A DNA stretch of 64,000 nucleotides from Stenotrophomonas indicatrix (GTDB lineage: Bacteria; Pseudomonadota; Gammaproteobacteria; Xanthomonadales; Xanthomonadaceae). Position numbers and translations under genes: made by a program. Below, piece after piece: positions 43,919-53,161 of the stretch. How positions within the stretch are numbered: position 1 is the first letter of the stretch; every line of letters starts with the position of its first letter. The stretch lies in contig CP168152.1 of assembly GCA_041545745.1 (NCBI GenBank), forward strand, positions 432,001-496,000, read 5' to 3'. The notes beneath the pieces are model-generated. The model saw nothing but the letters and a program-made list of their open reading frames with translations, ran no database searches and was not told where the DNA came from.

Positions 43919-45522
43919 AACGCATCGCGCCACTGCCAACCTGCATCACCGACCTGCAGCACCTGCGTTGGCCGCAGGGCCTGCAGCAGGTGGGTGTCAT
44001 GGCTGACCATCAACAATGCCCCCGGCCATGCCGCCAGCAGCTCTTCCAGCGCCTGCAGCGCGGCCAGGTCCAGCGCGTTGCCCGGCTCGTCCAGCAACAG
44101 CAGCTGCGGGGCAGGGTCGGCATACAGCACGCTGGCCAGCGCACCTTTCACCCGCTCTCCATCGCTGAGGCTGCTGGCCGGGCGCTGGATGCGCTGTGCA
44201 TCCAGGCCCAGCAACGCCAACCGCGTGCGCAGCTCAGCCGGATCGGCCGTGGGATGGGCAGCCTGCACCGCGTCGAGAATGCTCTCTTCGCTGCGCAGAT
44301 TCAGCAGCTGCTGGTCGAGCAGGGCCAACGGCGCGTGCCGATGTACCTGTCCACTATCTGCGGGCAGCTCGCCGGCCAGCACGCGCAACAGCGTCGACTT
44401 GCCGCTGCCGTTGTCGCCAACTACAGCGATGCGCTGGCCGCGCCGGATCTCCAGCCGCAGCACCGCGTTGCAGCCATGCGGCAGCACCAGATCGTGCGCC
44501 TGCAGCAGGCGGGCCTGACCACGCTCGCCTTCGCCACTGAACAACGCCAGCTCTGGTGCCACGTGTACCGCCGCAGCGGCGGCGCGCACCTGTGCCGCGC
44601 TAGCCTGCAGGCGGTCGCTCTGGATCTGCTGCGCACGGCCGTGGCTGGCTTCGGCGCGCTGCTTCTGCCGACCGAGCAGGATCGGTGCCTGGTTGGCCTC
44701 GCGCGCTTCGCGGTTGCCACGTGCCTGCCGCTGCTGCTGGCGCTCGTGCTGTTCGCGCGCGCTGCGTTGCTGCTGCCGATGCTGGGCACGGGCATGCTCC
44801 AGCTGGGCGGCGGCGGCCTCGCGTTCGGCGGTGCGCGTGTCGGCATAGTGCTGCCACGATCCGCCGTAACGATGCAGGCCGTGCGCATCCAGTTCGACGA
44901 TCTGCGCCATCTGCGCGAGCAGACCACGGTCGTGGCTGATGGCCAGCAGGCCGCCCTGCCACTGCTGCAGCTGTGCGTACAGCTGGTGGCGATGGCGGGC
45001 GTCGAGATGATTGCTCGGCTCGTCGAGGATCAGCCAATCCGCGCCGCTGGCCCACGCGCCGGACAGCGCTACCTGCATCGACTGGCCCCCACTGAGCCGG
45101 GAGGCGGGCTGCGCCGGATCAAGGTCGGCCGGTAGCTGCATTGCCTGCCACTGCTGCTGCAGGCGTTCGCGCAGGTCCCAGTGGTCGCCCACGCAGGCGA
45201 AATCGGCTTCATCGACGCTGCCTGCTTCGATACGTGCCAGTGCCGCCAGTTCGGCGCCTACGCCGGCCAGTTCGCCTACCGTGCCACGTGGCGGATAGCC
45301 CGGCGTAGGCAACAGGAACACCTGGCCACTGCGGTGTACGCGGCCATCGTCGGGTGACAGCTGGCCGGCGAGCAGGCGCGCGAGCACGCTCTTGCCGGCG
45401 CCATTGGCGCCGACCAGTCCGGTGGCCACCGGTTCGAAGGAAAAGGATAGATCGGAAAACAACGGTCGGCCATCGGCCAACCGATACGACACGCGATCGA
45501 GCGTGAGGGAATGCGAAGTCAT
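43915..45522 (-). CDS. ABC-F family ATPase
   Basis: 535 residues with two ABC domains and no membrane segments. Domain 1: Walker A GLVGANGAGKSVLARLLAG, signature RLSGGQSMQVAL, Walker B LILDEPSNHLD. A basic, Gln/Arg-rich linker follows. Domain 2: GDNGSGKSTLLRVLAG, SSLSDGERVKGALASVL, LLLDEPGNALD. ABC-F proteins act on ribosomes as translation factors or antibiotic-protection proteins. This one is closest in layout to the Uup/YheS-like housekeeping types, not a clear resistance protein. GGAGG lies six bases before the ATG. Confidence 0.92.
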   Translation of the reverse strand: MTSHSLTLDRVSYRLADGRPLFSDLSFSFEPVATGLVGANGAGKSVLARLLAGQLSPDDGRVHRSGQVFLLPTPGYPPRGTVGELAGVGAELAALARIEAGSVDEADFACVGDHWDLRERLQQQWQAMQLPADLDPAQPASRLSGGQSMQVALSGAWASGADWLILDEPSNHLDARHRHQLYAQLQQWQGGLLAISHDRGLLAQMAQIVELDAHGLHRYGGSWQHYADTRTAEREAAAAQLEHARAQHRQQQRSAREQHERQQQRQARGNREAREANQAPILLGRQKQRAEASHGRAQQIQSDRLQASAAQVRAAAAAVHVAPELALFSGEGERGQARLLQAHDLVLPHGCNAVLRLEIRRGQRIAVVGDNGSGKSTLLRVLAGELPADSGQVHRHAPLALLDQQLLNLRSEESILDAVQAAHPTADPAELRTRLALLGLDAQRIQRPASSLSDGERVKGALASVLYADPAPQLLLLDEPGNALDLAALQALEELLAAWPGALLMVSHDTHLLQALRPTQVLQVGDAGWQWRDAL

Positions 45523-45689
45523 GCGACCTCCATGGATGCCTGGTTCTCCCCTGCGCGCAGGGGCGGGAAGAGTCGGGCCGTCTAGTGCGAAGACGGCGGC
45601 ATCACTGGCGCATTGGTCGCGAGCCTCTGGGGGGGAATGAGCGGGCAGTATAGCGCCGTGAGCTGAATGGTCGCGGCCGGTGCTCTGCG

Positions 45690-46589
45690 TTACGGCACCG
45701 TATCCAGCCGTGCGCTGAAGAACTCGATGAATACCCGCAGCTTCGGCAGTACGTGGCGGCCGGAGGGCCACAAGAGGTGGAACGTCCCGCAAGACTGTAC
45801 GTGCTCATCAAGCACCGTGACCAGCCGGCCATCGGCCAGCACATCGCGCACCGAATGCACCGGCACGAATGCCAGGCCACCGTCGCGCAGCGCCAGTGCC
45901 ACCCGCGCTTCGATGGTGTTGGCAACCATGTGCACCGGCAGTTCCTGCGCTGCTTGGCCCCCTGGCCAGAGAATGGGCCACGGTTCGAGTTTGCCGGTGC
46001 TGGGGAAGCGGTAATGCAGCAGGCGGTGCTGCAGCAGATCGGCCGGTACGTGCGGCGTGCCGTGCCGTTGCAGGTAGGCCGGCGATGCAACCACGCGGCG
46101 TGGGAACACACCGAGGCGACGTGCGGTGAGGCGTGAGTCGCTGGGTTCGCCAACACGCAGCACGGCGTCGAACCCCTCTTCGATGACATCGACCAGGCGA
46201 TCGCAGAAATCCAGCTCCAGCCGGATGTCCGGGTAAGCCGCCATGAACTCGGCCATCAGCGGCAGGGTAAGGTCGCCCACCAGCGGCAGGCTGATGCGCA
46301 GGGTGCCGCTGGGGGTTGCATGCTGCTGGGCCAGTTCGGTGCGTGCGGCATCGCGTTCGTCGAGGATGCGCCGGCAGCGCGCCAGGAACAGCTGGCCTTC
46401 GGCCGTGAGGGTGATGCTGCGCGTGCTGCGGTGGAACAGGCGCACGCCGAGTGCATGTTCAAGCCGGGCAACGCACTTGCCGGCGGCCGAGGCGGAGATG
46501 CCTTGTACGCGGCCGGTTTCGACGAAGCTGCGGGTGTCCGCGGCGTGGACGAAGGTCTGCAGGTTGGCCAGGTTGTCGAGGACGGACAT
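45690..46589 (-). CDS. LysR-family transcriptional regulator
   Basis: 299 residues. N-terminal winged helix (NLANLQTFVHAADTRSF, then ISASAAGKCVARLEHALG and LFHRSTRSITLT) and a C-terminal effector domain with VGDLTLPLMAEFMAAYPDIR and the DGGLAFVPVHSV end. It is of the DsdC/YafC-like group common beside transporters. Divergent from the serine hydrolase/MFS pair, which it probably controls through the palindrome between them. Confidence 0.92.
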   Translation of the reverse strand: MSVLDNLANLQTFVHAADTRSFVETGRVQGISASAAGKCVARLEHALGVRLFHRSTRSITLTAEGQLFLARCRRILDERDAARTELAQQHATPSGTLRISLPLVGDLTLPLMAEFMAAYPDIRLELDFCDRLVDVIEEGFDAVLRVGEPSDSRLTARRLGVFPRRVVASPAYLQRHGTPHVPADLLQHRLLHYRFPSTGKLEPWPILWPGGQAAQELPVHMVANTIEARVALALRDGGLAFVPVHSVRDVLADGRLVTVLDEHVQSCGTFHLLWPSGRHVLPKLRVFIEFFSARLDTVP

Positions 46590-46702
46590 GGGGAGGGTCG
46601 CTGCGAAAGAGGGCAGGGTAGGTGGCGGCCGGCGTGCCTGGTGACGCAGCCGGTGCAACAGTGCGGTGCGGGTGCTTGGCGGGTCGATGCGGTCCAATGG
46701 TT

Positions 46703-46747
46703 CCGGGCATCATGCCGATTACGGACCTTGTGGTCCATGATGCCCGG
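46703..46747. promoter_or_regulatory. Nested 45-bp palindrome between lysR and the hydrolase gene
   Basis: Outer arms CCGGGCATCAT and ATGATGCCCGG (11 bp, perfect) enclose a second inverted repeat GGACC TTGT GGTCC. It lies between two divergent genes, about 70 bp before the hydrolase ATG. It could be a LysR binding region or a cruciform/leader hairpin. Confidence 0.6.
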
Positions 46748-46817
46748 AGCCCCGCCCCGCTTTTTGCCGGCGCCGGAGCTGCCTACCGTGGCGGGCTTCT
46801 CCCCACGGATCACCCCG

Positions 46818-47996
46818 ATGACACTCGCCCTCCCTGTTGATACTGCACCGGCGCTGCCCGCGGTGAGCACGCTGCTGCAGGCCGTGCATCCGCAGCGCCT
46901 GGTCGGTGCGGTGGTACTGGTTCGCGAGCATGGCGTGCTGCGCCACGCCAGCGCCAGCGGCCTGGCCGATCGTGAATCGAACACGCCGATGCGCCGCGAC
47001 CACCTGTTCCGGCTGGCTTCGGTGAGCAAACCGCTGCTGACCACGGTGATCCTGCGTCTGGTAGCCGAGGGCGTGCTCGACCTGGATACGCCGGTGCAGC
47101 GCTGGTTGCCGGCGTTCCGCCCGGCACTGGCCGATGGCAGCCAACCATCGATCAGCCTGCGCCAGTTGCTCAGTCACAGCAGCGGACTGGGCTACCGCTT
47201 CCTGGAAGCCGATGCCGAGGGCCCTTACGCGCAGGCGGGCGTAAGCGATGGCATGGACGCGAACGCGGTGACGCTGCAGCAGAACGTGCAGCGCATCGCA
47301 CAGGCGCCGCTGTTGTTCGCACCGGGCAGCCAGTGGCTGTACTCGCTGGGCGTGGATGTAGCGGGCGCCGTGGCCGAGGCGGCGACAGGCGAGACATTGC
47401 AGACTTTGTTCGACCGGCTGCTGGCGCAGCCGCTGGGCCTGCGCGACACCGCGTTCGCTACCGGCGAGGGCAGCCGCTTGGCGACGCCATATGTCAGTGA
47501 CCTGCCGCAGCCGCATCGGTTGCAGGAGGGCGAGGTGGTGCCTGCGTTCGAGGGCTCGGTAGGCATCGAATACAGCCTGGCGCGGGCGACCGATCCGCAC
47601 CGATATCCGTCAGCCGGCGCGGGTCTGGTGGGCACCGCTGATGAGGTGATGACCGTGCTGGAGGCGCTGCGCGATTCGCGTGCCTCACAGCTGCTGCCGG
47701 ACAGCGTGATGGCACAGATGGGAACGCCTCAGCTGGGCGAGCTGGGACCGGTCGATCCGCCCGGTTGGGGTTTCGGCCTGGGCTTTGCCGTGCTGCGTGA
47801 TGCCGCAGCCAGCGGCACACCGCAGACCGTGGGCACATGGCGCTGGGGCGGGGCCTATGGCCACAGCTGGTTCGTCGACCCGACGCGCGGCCTGAGCGTG
47901 GTCGCCCTGACCAACACGCTGTATGAAGGCATGCATGGTGCGTTCGTGGATGAACTGCGCGATGCGGTATACGCCGATCTGGAGACGGCGCGATGA
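46818..47996 (+). CDS. Serine hydrolase, beta-lactamase/DD-peptidase fold (class C-like)
   Basis: 392 residues. Active-site S-x-x-K is Ser68-Val-Ser-Lys71 in LFRLASVSKPLL, the Tyr of the second motif is in QWLYSLGVDVAG, and the third-motif region lies near WGGAYGHSWFVDP. No signal peptide, so it is probably a cytoplasmic esterase or peptidase of the EstB type rather than a secreted beta-lactamase. The next gene overlaps it by 4 bp, giving an operon with an MFS exporter. Confidence 0.87.
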   Translation: MTLALPVDTAPALPAVSTLLQAVHPQRLVGAVVLVREHGVLRHASASGLADRESNTPMRRDHLFRLASVSKPLLTTVILRLVAEGVLDLDTPVQRWLPAFRPALADGSQPSISLRQLLSHSSGLGYRFLEADAEGPYAQAGVSDGMDANAVTLQQNVQRIAQAPLLFAPGSQWLYSLGVDVAGAVAEAATGETLQTLFDRLLAQPLGLRDTAFATGEGSRLATPYVSDLPQPHRLQEGEVVPAFEGSVGIEYSLARATDPHRYPSAGAGLVGTADEVMTVLEALRDSRASQLLPDSVMAQMGTPQLGELGPVDPPGWGFGLGFAVLRDAAASGTPQTVGTWRWGGAYGHSWFVDPTRGLSVVALTNTLYEGMHGAFVDELRDAVYADLETAR

Positions 47997-49177
47997 GCGG
48001 CCACGCGATCGACGCCGGGGCACCGGCCGGAGAGGCAACGCGCTTGCCGTGGCGTGGCCTGTTGGCCTTGGCCGGTGGTGGTTTCATCACCCTGCTGACC
48101 GAAACGCTGCCCGCCGGCGTGCTGAGGCCGATGGGCGAGAGTCTCGGCGTCAGCGATGCGGCCGCAGGGCAACTGGTGAGCGTGTATGCACTGGGCTCGG
48201 TACTGGCTGCGTTGCCGATGACCGCACTGACCCAGCGCCTGCCGCGCCGTCCGCTGCTGCTGGCGGCAATTGCCGGCTTCATGGTGGTCAACACCGTGAC
48301 CGCGCTCAGCCACGACTACGTGTTGACCCTGGTGGCGCGCTTCCTGGCAGGCGTGGGTGCGGGCCTGCTGTGGTCGCTGGTGGCCGGCTATGCCGCGCGC
48401 ATGGTGGTACCGGAACTGCAGGGCAGGGCGATCGCGGTGGCGATGATCGGCTCGCCGCTGGCGCTGTCGCTGGGGGTGCCGGCAGGTACCTTGCTGGGCC
48501 AGCAGATCGGGTGGCGCTGGGCGTTCGCGTTGATGAGCGTGCTGGCGGTGCTGCTGCTCGGCTACGCGCGCTGGGCGCTGCCCGCATTGCCGGCGGCCGG
48601 CGCGGGCCGGCGCATGTCGCTGGGTTCGGTCTGGCGCATGCCCGGCATCCGCAGCACGCTGCTGGTGATGGCGCTGTACGTGCTGGCGCACAACGTGCTG
48701 TACACCTACATCGAGCCGTTGGCGGTGCAGGCCGGCGCGGGCAGCTGGCTGGACCGGCTGCTGCTGGCGTTCGGCATCGCCGCGATCGTGGGTATCGCCA
48801 TTGCCGGCTGGGGCGTGGACCGCCATCTGCGCGCGCTGGTATGGGCCAGCGTAATCGGCTTCGTGATGGCGGTGGTTTCGCTGCTGCTGTGGCCAGGCGT
48901 GCCGGGCGTGCTGCTGCTGGTGACGATCCTGTGGGGCGTAGCATTCGGCGCCGTGCCAACCCTGTTCCAGACCGCACTGGCCCGCCGCGCCGGCGCCGCT
49001 GCCGACCTCGCACAATCGATGCTGGTGACCGGCTGGAACCTGGCCATCGCCGCCGGCGGCGTCGGCGGCGGCCTGATGCTGCAGGCCAGCGGCGCACAGC
49101 ACTTGGCCTGGTTGCCGTTGCTGCTGCTGGCGGTGTGTGCAGCCTGGCTGTGGGCCCGGCCGAAGGCCTGGGCGTAG
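47993..49177 (+). CDS. MFS transporter (DHA1 drug/sugar efflux type)
   Basis: 394 residues with 12 predicted membrane segments. TETLPAGVLRPMGESLGVSD in the first loop and RFLAGVGAGLLWSLVAGYAAR (MFS motif C region) place it in the DHA1/AraJ-like group of exporters. Translationally coupled to the hydrolase by ATGA overlap, so they may act on the same compound: modify, then export. Substrate unknown. Confidence 0.87.
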   Translation: MSGHAIDAGAPAGEATRLPWRGLLALAGGGFITLLTETLPAGVLRPMGESLGVSDAAAGQLVSVYALGSVLAALPMTALTQRLPRRPLLLAAIAGFMVVNTVTALSHDYVLTLVARFLAGVGAGLLWSLVAGYAARMVVPELQGRAIAVAMIGSPLALSLGVPAGTLLGQQIGWRWAFALMSVLAVLLLGYARWALPALPAAGAGRRMSLGSVWRMPGIRSTLLVMALYVLAHNVLYTYIEPLAVQAGAGSWLDRLLLAFGIAAIVGIAIAGWGVDRHLRALVWASVIGFVMAVVSLLLWPGVPGVLLLVTILWGVAFGAVPTLFQTALARRAGAAADLAQSMLVTGWNLAIAAGGVGGGLMLQASGAQHLAWLPLLLLAVCAAWLWARPKAWA

Positions 49178-49207
49178 GCATCGACCAACGGTGACGGGGT
49201 TGCCGGG

Positions 49208-49232
49208 GTTGCCGGCCAGCGGCCGGCACTAC
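49208..49232. repeat. Single SMAG/REP palindrome
   Basis: GTTGCCGGCCAGCGGCCGGC ending in ACTAC (GTAGT on the other strand), just after the MFS gene. Confidence 0.85.
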
Positions 49233-49299
49233 AGAGAGCAGAACGTGCGAGCGCAACGACCCGCTGTTGCTTTCGCTTTCGCTTTTTCTTTCTCTTCTA

Positions 49300-49466
49300 C
49301 GTGGTGGAACGCCGCAGAGATCTGTCCCGGGTCGGGCGCGGTGGGTACGCGGGGGTGTCCGCGGCATGGATGCCGCGGCCAAGCCTCCAGGGATGGATTC
49401 ACGGCGTCCCCCGCGTATCCACCGCGCCCGACCAACCCCAGAAACCGCTCCTAGCGACCCACCACG
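49300..49466 (+). repeat. Nested-stem repeat, copy B
   Basis: Outer stem CGTGGTGG (49300-49307) with CCACCACG (49459-49466). A 23-nt spacer containing ATCTGTC, then inner stem 49331-49355 with 49408-49432: 25 bp with one G.T pair. Loop of 52 nt (49356-49407) with its own hairpin CCGCGGCATGGATGCCGCGG and the conserved AAGCCTCCAGGGATGGATTC. It lies between the convergent MFS and EAL genes and is preceded by a GCTTTC-type simple repeat. See findings for the family. Confidence 0.85.
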
Positions 49467-49493
49467 AGGGGCTGCGCCGTTCGCCGACTACTA

Positions 49494-51110
49494 CTACCCC
49501 GCCTGCTCGCGCTCGAACGGCACACTGCGCGGATTCTGCATGTGCTCCCGCGCTGCGCCGTACTGCTGCTGGCGCTTGCGGTGGAAGGCGATGAACTCAT
49601 CGCGCGGCAACGGCCGCGAGAACAACCACCCTTGGCCGAACTGCACGTGCTGGCTGTGCAGGTAGGCCAGCTGCGCTTCGGTTTCCACGCCTTCAGCCAC
49701 CACCCACAGGCCCAGCTCGCGGGCCATGCCGATGATGTGCGGCGTGACCGGGCTGGTCGCGCTCTCGGTGCCGATCGCATCGATGAAGGACTTGTCGATC
49801 TTCAGTGCATCCAACGGCAGCTGCTGCAGGTACTGCAGGCTGGAATAGCCGACACCGAAATCATCGATGGCCACGCTGTGGCCCGCGCGTCGCGCCGCCG
49901 CCAGCATGGTGCGCGCACGGTCGATATCGAGGAAGCCATGTTCGGTGGCCTCCAGCCAGATCTGCTGCGGCAGGATGCCGCTGCCGGCCATGCGCTGGGA
50001 GATCACCTTCAGCGCCCGCCCGCTGCTGATGTCTTCGGCCGCCAGGTTGATCGCGATGTGTGCACTGCGATCCTCGGCCAACAGTTCACGCATGTCGGCA
50101 ACCACGTTCTCGATCACCAGATCGGTGATGGCGGCGATCATCCCGGCCTCTTCGGCCAAGGGAATGAACAGGTCCGGACGCACCTGCGTGCCGTCGGGTC
50201 GCTGCCAGCGCACCAGTGCTTCGGCGCCGACGCAGATGCCGGTATCCAGTTCGATGATCGGCTGGTAGTGCAGGTAGAGTTCGCGACGACGGATGGCGAT
50301 GCGCAGTTCGCCGCGCATCGACAGCCGTCGTCGTGACAGCCAGATCACCAGGCCGACAGCGGCGGCGGCCATCAGCAGCCCCAATGGCACGAACAACCAC
50401 GCCTGCTGCTGGAAGGTGGCCGCCAGCGCGGTACGCGGCGCCGTGGCGATTGCCAGCCATTCACCGCTGCGCGCGCTGGCATACAGGGTGTCGCGGTCCA
50501 GACCCTCGCCGGGCTCACGCAGGAGATGCTGCAACAGGGTCGGGTCCATGCCGTCCTGCTGGGTCAGCAGCCGTCCATCCGGACTTGCCAGGGCCAGCCG
50601 CACGTCCGGATCGACGATGGCATCGACGAAGCGCCGAGGGTCGACCAGCACGTCGTAGGAGCCGTACATGATGGACAGCATCGGCCGCCGGCCGGATGCC
50701 TCGGGGCGCACGTCCACGGTGATGCCGACGCCATCGCTGGTGACGTGGTCCGGCGTGGGTTGGTCCACATCCTGCTGGAACGGCCCCCAGGACGTGCAGC
50801 GGAGCTTGCCGCCCTCGAAGTAGCCCATCTGGTCGGACGACGGCGTGGTCATCACCAGGGTCTGCATGCGCTGGATGTGTTCGGCCCCGCAGGGCGGCAA
50901 CACAGTGGCCTCGGCGGACTTCAATGCCGCCAGCGCTTCCTGGTAGGACACGTCGGTACGGCGCAGGCTGCGCTCGGCGATGGCATGCAGTCGCTGTTGC
51001 TCGACACTTACGGCACGGTCCCAGGTGGCATAGACCATGACCGCGATCGGCAGAGCAGCGGCCAACACGGCCAGGACGGTGCCGCCGATGATGACCCGCA
51101 GTCGGCTCAT
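49494..51110 (-). CDS. CSS-motif EAL c-di-GMP phosphodiesterase
   Basis: 538 residues. N-terminal membrane segment (about 7-29), then a periplasmic CSS domain with Cys in TVLPPCGAEHIQRM and a second in LRCTSWG, and a second membrane segment (about 245-265). The EAL domain follows: AEALVRW, EATEHGF, IDDFGVGYSSLQYL, LKIDKSF, VAEGVETEAQ, GWLFSRPL. The catalytic residues are present, so it should hydrolyse c-di-GMP. CSS-EAL proteins (PdeB/C type) sense redox through the periplasmic Cys pair. Divergent from cycA. Confidence 0.93.
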   Translation of the reverse strand: MSRLRVIIGGTVLAVLAAALPIAVMVYATWDRAVSVEQQRLHAIAERSLRRTDVSYQEALAALKSAEATVLPPCGAEHIQRMQTLVMTTPSSDQMGYFEGGKLRCTSWGPFQQDVDQPTPDHVTSDGVGITVDVRPEASGRRPMLSIMYGSYDVLVDPRRFVDAIVDPDVRLALASPDGRLLTQQDGMDPTLLQHLLREPGEGLDRDTLYASARSGEWLAIATAPRTALAATFQQQAWLFVPLGLLMAAAAVGLVIWLSRRRLSMRGELRIAIRRRELYLHYQPIIELDTGICVGAEALVRWQRPDGTQVRPDLFIPLAEEAGMIAAITDLVIENVVADMRELLAEDRSAHIAINLAAEDISSGRALKVISQRMAGSGILPQQIWLEATEHGFLDIDRARTMLAAARRAGHSVAIDDFGVGYSSLQYLQQLPLDALKIDKSFIDAIGTESATSPVTPHIIGMARELGLWVVAEGVETEAQLAYLHSQHVQFGQGWLFSRPLPRDEFIAFHRKRQQQYGAAREHMQNPRSVPFEREQAG

Positions 51111-51338
51111 GACCGGGGCTCCAGAGAGGTGTGCAGGGCTGGGCACATGGGCGGGGCCGGTCCTTGGGCGATGGCGGTATATGAACACGGCGCCGGGCCG
51201 GACGGAATGGGACAAGGGCGGTAATGGATCACATTGTGGTGAAAGTGACACTTGCTGACGGGTCTGGGCCGGCCGGTGCTGGCGTTGTGGCAGCGGGAGG
51301 ACTACCGTCGAACGCTTCCCCCGCCCCTTCCCGCGCCC

Positions 51339-52712
51339 ATGACCGAGCCCGCCACGCCCCCCGAGCACCTGCGCCGCAGCCTGTCCAACCGCCACCTGCA
51401 ACTGATCGCCATCGGCGGTGCAATCGGTACCGGCCTGTTCATGGGCTCGGGCAAGACCATCAGCCTGGCCGGCCCATCCATCGTAGTGGTCTACCTGATC
51501 ATCGGTGCGATGCTGTTCTTCGTGATGCGGGCGATGGGCGAGCTGCTGCTGTCCAACCTGCAGTACAAATCCTTCATCGATTTCTCCACCGATCTGCTCG
51601 GGCCGTGGGCCGGATTCTTCTGCGGATGGACGTACTGGTTCTGCTGGATCGTCACCGCCATCGCCGATGTGATCGCCATCGCCGCCTATGCGCAGTTCTG
51701 GTTCCCGGGACTGGAAGCGTGGAAACCGGCGCTGGCCTGCGTGATGCTGCTGCTGTCGTTGAACCTGGTGACAGTGAAACTGTTCGGCGAAATGGAATTC
51801 TGGTTCGCGCTGATCAAGATCGTGGCCATCTGCGCGCTGATCATCACCGGCGCCGGGCTGGTGGCGTGGGGCTTCACCTCGCCCAGCGGGCACACCGCAT
51901 CGCTGTCGAACCTGTGGAATGACGGTGGCATGTTCCCGATGGGCCTGGTCGGTTTCTTTGCCGGGTTCCAGATCGCGGTGTTCGCCTTCGTCGGCATCGA
52001 GCTGGTGGGTACCACCGCTGCGGAAACGGCCGACCCGGAGCGCAACCTGCCCAAGGCGATCAACTCGATCCCGGTGCGCATCATCATCTTCTACGTGCTG
52101 GCGCTGATCGCGATCATGGCGGTCACCCCATGGCGCCAGGTGGTGCCGGACAAGAGCCCGTTCGTGCAGCTGTTCGTGCTGGCCGGCATTCCCGCCGCGG
52201 CCAGCCTGATCAACTTCGTGGTGCTGACTTCGGCCACGTCGTCGGCCAACAGCGGTATCTTTTCCACCAGCCGCATGCTGTTCGGTCTGGCCGAGGAAGG
52301 CCATGCACCGCGTGGCCTGTCCAAGCTATCGCGCGCAGCGGTGCCGGCCCGGGGCCTGCTGTTCTCCTGCCTGTGCCTGCTGGGCGGCACCCTGCTGATC
52401 TATCTGATTCCCAACCTGGTGACCGCCTTCACCCTGGTGACGACCCTGGCAACGGTGTTGTTCATCTTCGTCTGGTCGCTGATCCTGGTGGCCTACATGG
52501 TCTATCGCCGTCGCTACCCCGAACGCCACGCGGCCTCGATCTTCAAGATGCCCGGTGGCGTGGCGATGTGCTGGGCCTGCTTGATCTTCTTCGCCGCCGT
52601 GCTGGTACTGCTGAGCCTGCAGGCCGACACGCGCCAGGCGCTGGTGGCCAGCCCCGCATGGTTCGTGCTGCTGGGCGCAGGCTATTGGCTGCGGCGGAAG
52701 ATGGCGCGCTAG
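51339..52712 (+). CDS. cycA: D-serine/D-alanine/glycine:H+ symporter
   Basis: 457 residues, 12 membrane segments, APC superfamily. Very close in sequence to E. coli CycA as I recall it: LSNRHLQLIAIGGAIGTGLF, GSGKTISLAGPSI, MRAMGELLLSNLQYKSF, WNDGGMFP and GIELVGTTAAETADPERNLP. It imports glycine, D-alanine and D-serine. The ATG at 51339 lacks a strong ribosome binding site; a longer in-frame start exists but its extension is not conserved-looking. Confidence 0.92.
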   Translation: MTEPATPPEHLRRSLSNRHLQLIAIGGAIGTGLFMGSGKTISLAGPSIVVVYLIIGAMLFFVMRAMGELLLSNLQYKSFIDFSTDLLGPWAGFFCGWTYWFCWIVTAIADVIAIAAYAQFWFPGLEAWKPALACVMLLLSLNLVTVKLFGEMEFWFALIKIVAICALIITGAGLVAWGFTSPSGHTASLSNLWNDGGMFPMGLVGFFAGFQIAVFAFVGIELVGTTAAETADPERNLPKAINSIPVRIIIFYVLALIAIMAVTPWRQVVPDKSPFVQLFVLAGIPAAASLINFVVLTSATSSANSGIFSTSRMLFGLAEEGHAPRGLSKLSRAAVPARGLLFSCLCLLGGTLLIYLIPNLVTAFTLVTTLATVLFIFVWSLILVAYMVYRRRYPERHAASIFKMPGGVAMCWACLIFFAAVLVLLSLQADTRQALVASPAWFVLLGAGYWLRRKMAR

Positions 52713-52756
52713 TCGGGAAGACCCTCGCCAACAGATCTAACGGCCTCGGTGAGTCC

Positions 52757-52800
52757 CATCCACGCATGGCGTGGATCTACGTGTCGACCAAGGTCGACAC
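52757..52800. repeat. Two adjoining palindromes after cycA
   Basis: CATCCACGCATGGCGTGGAT followed by CTAC (52757-52780, the GTAGATCCACGC type inverted) joined directly to GTGTCGACCAAGGTCGACAC (52781-52800), a perfect palindrome apart from its AA centre. Confidence 0.82.
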
Positions 52801-52886
52801 CCACCAACAGCCGCAAGGTCGACACCCACCAACAGCCGCAAGGTCGACACCCACCAACAGCCGCGTGGTCGACACCCAGCAAGAGC
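52790..52886. repeat. 25-bp tandem repeat, three full copies
   Basis: Unit AAGGTCGACACCCACCAACA plus GCCGC repeated exactly at 52790-52814, 52815-52839 and 52840-52864, then a diverged fourth unit. It appears to have grown by duplication from the adjacent GGTCGACAC palindrome arm. No spacers, so not CRISPR. Confidence 0.88.
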
Positions 52887-52895
52887 AGGCCATGC

Positions 52896-53040
52896 CATTC
52901 CGGCAGATCGCGGAAATCTGTCGAAGGCGGGGTGGGTCCGGTTGCGGGGGTGTAAGCGCCATGGATGGCGCGCCCAAGCCTCCATGGATGGATTCACGGC
53001 GTCCCCCGCCACCGGACCCACCCCGCCATCCCACGGAATG
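52896..53040 (+). repeat. Nested-stem repeat, copy A
   Basis: Outer stem CATTCCG (52896-52902) with CGGAATG (53034-53040), different bases from copies B-D but still paired. 23-nt spacer with ATCTGTC. Inner stem 52926-52950 with 53003-53027, 25 bp and one mismatch. 52-nt loop with hairpin GCGCCATGGATGGCGC and AAGCCTCCATGGATGGATTC. It lies upstream of the lytic transglycosylase gene. Confidence 0.85.
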
Positions 53041-53161
53041 CCGCAGTTGCTGTTGCTTCGGCCGTTGCCGTTGCCGTTGCCTCTGCGGGTGCCGGGCGCC
53101 GCCCGGCCGAACACCCCCATTCACTCATTGTTAGCGGCCGCCGCCGGATCATCCCGCCGCC

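Noticed and set aside
49137..49665. Short frames with the recurring peptide MDSRRPP or GWIHGVP around 49.3, 53.0 and 58.4 kb
   Set aside because: They recur only because they read through the conserved loop of the nested-stem repeats; they are repeat translations, not genes.
52790..52886. Possible CRISPR or iteron array
   Set aside because: Units are directly adjacent without spacers, and no replication initiator gene is near.
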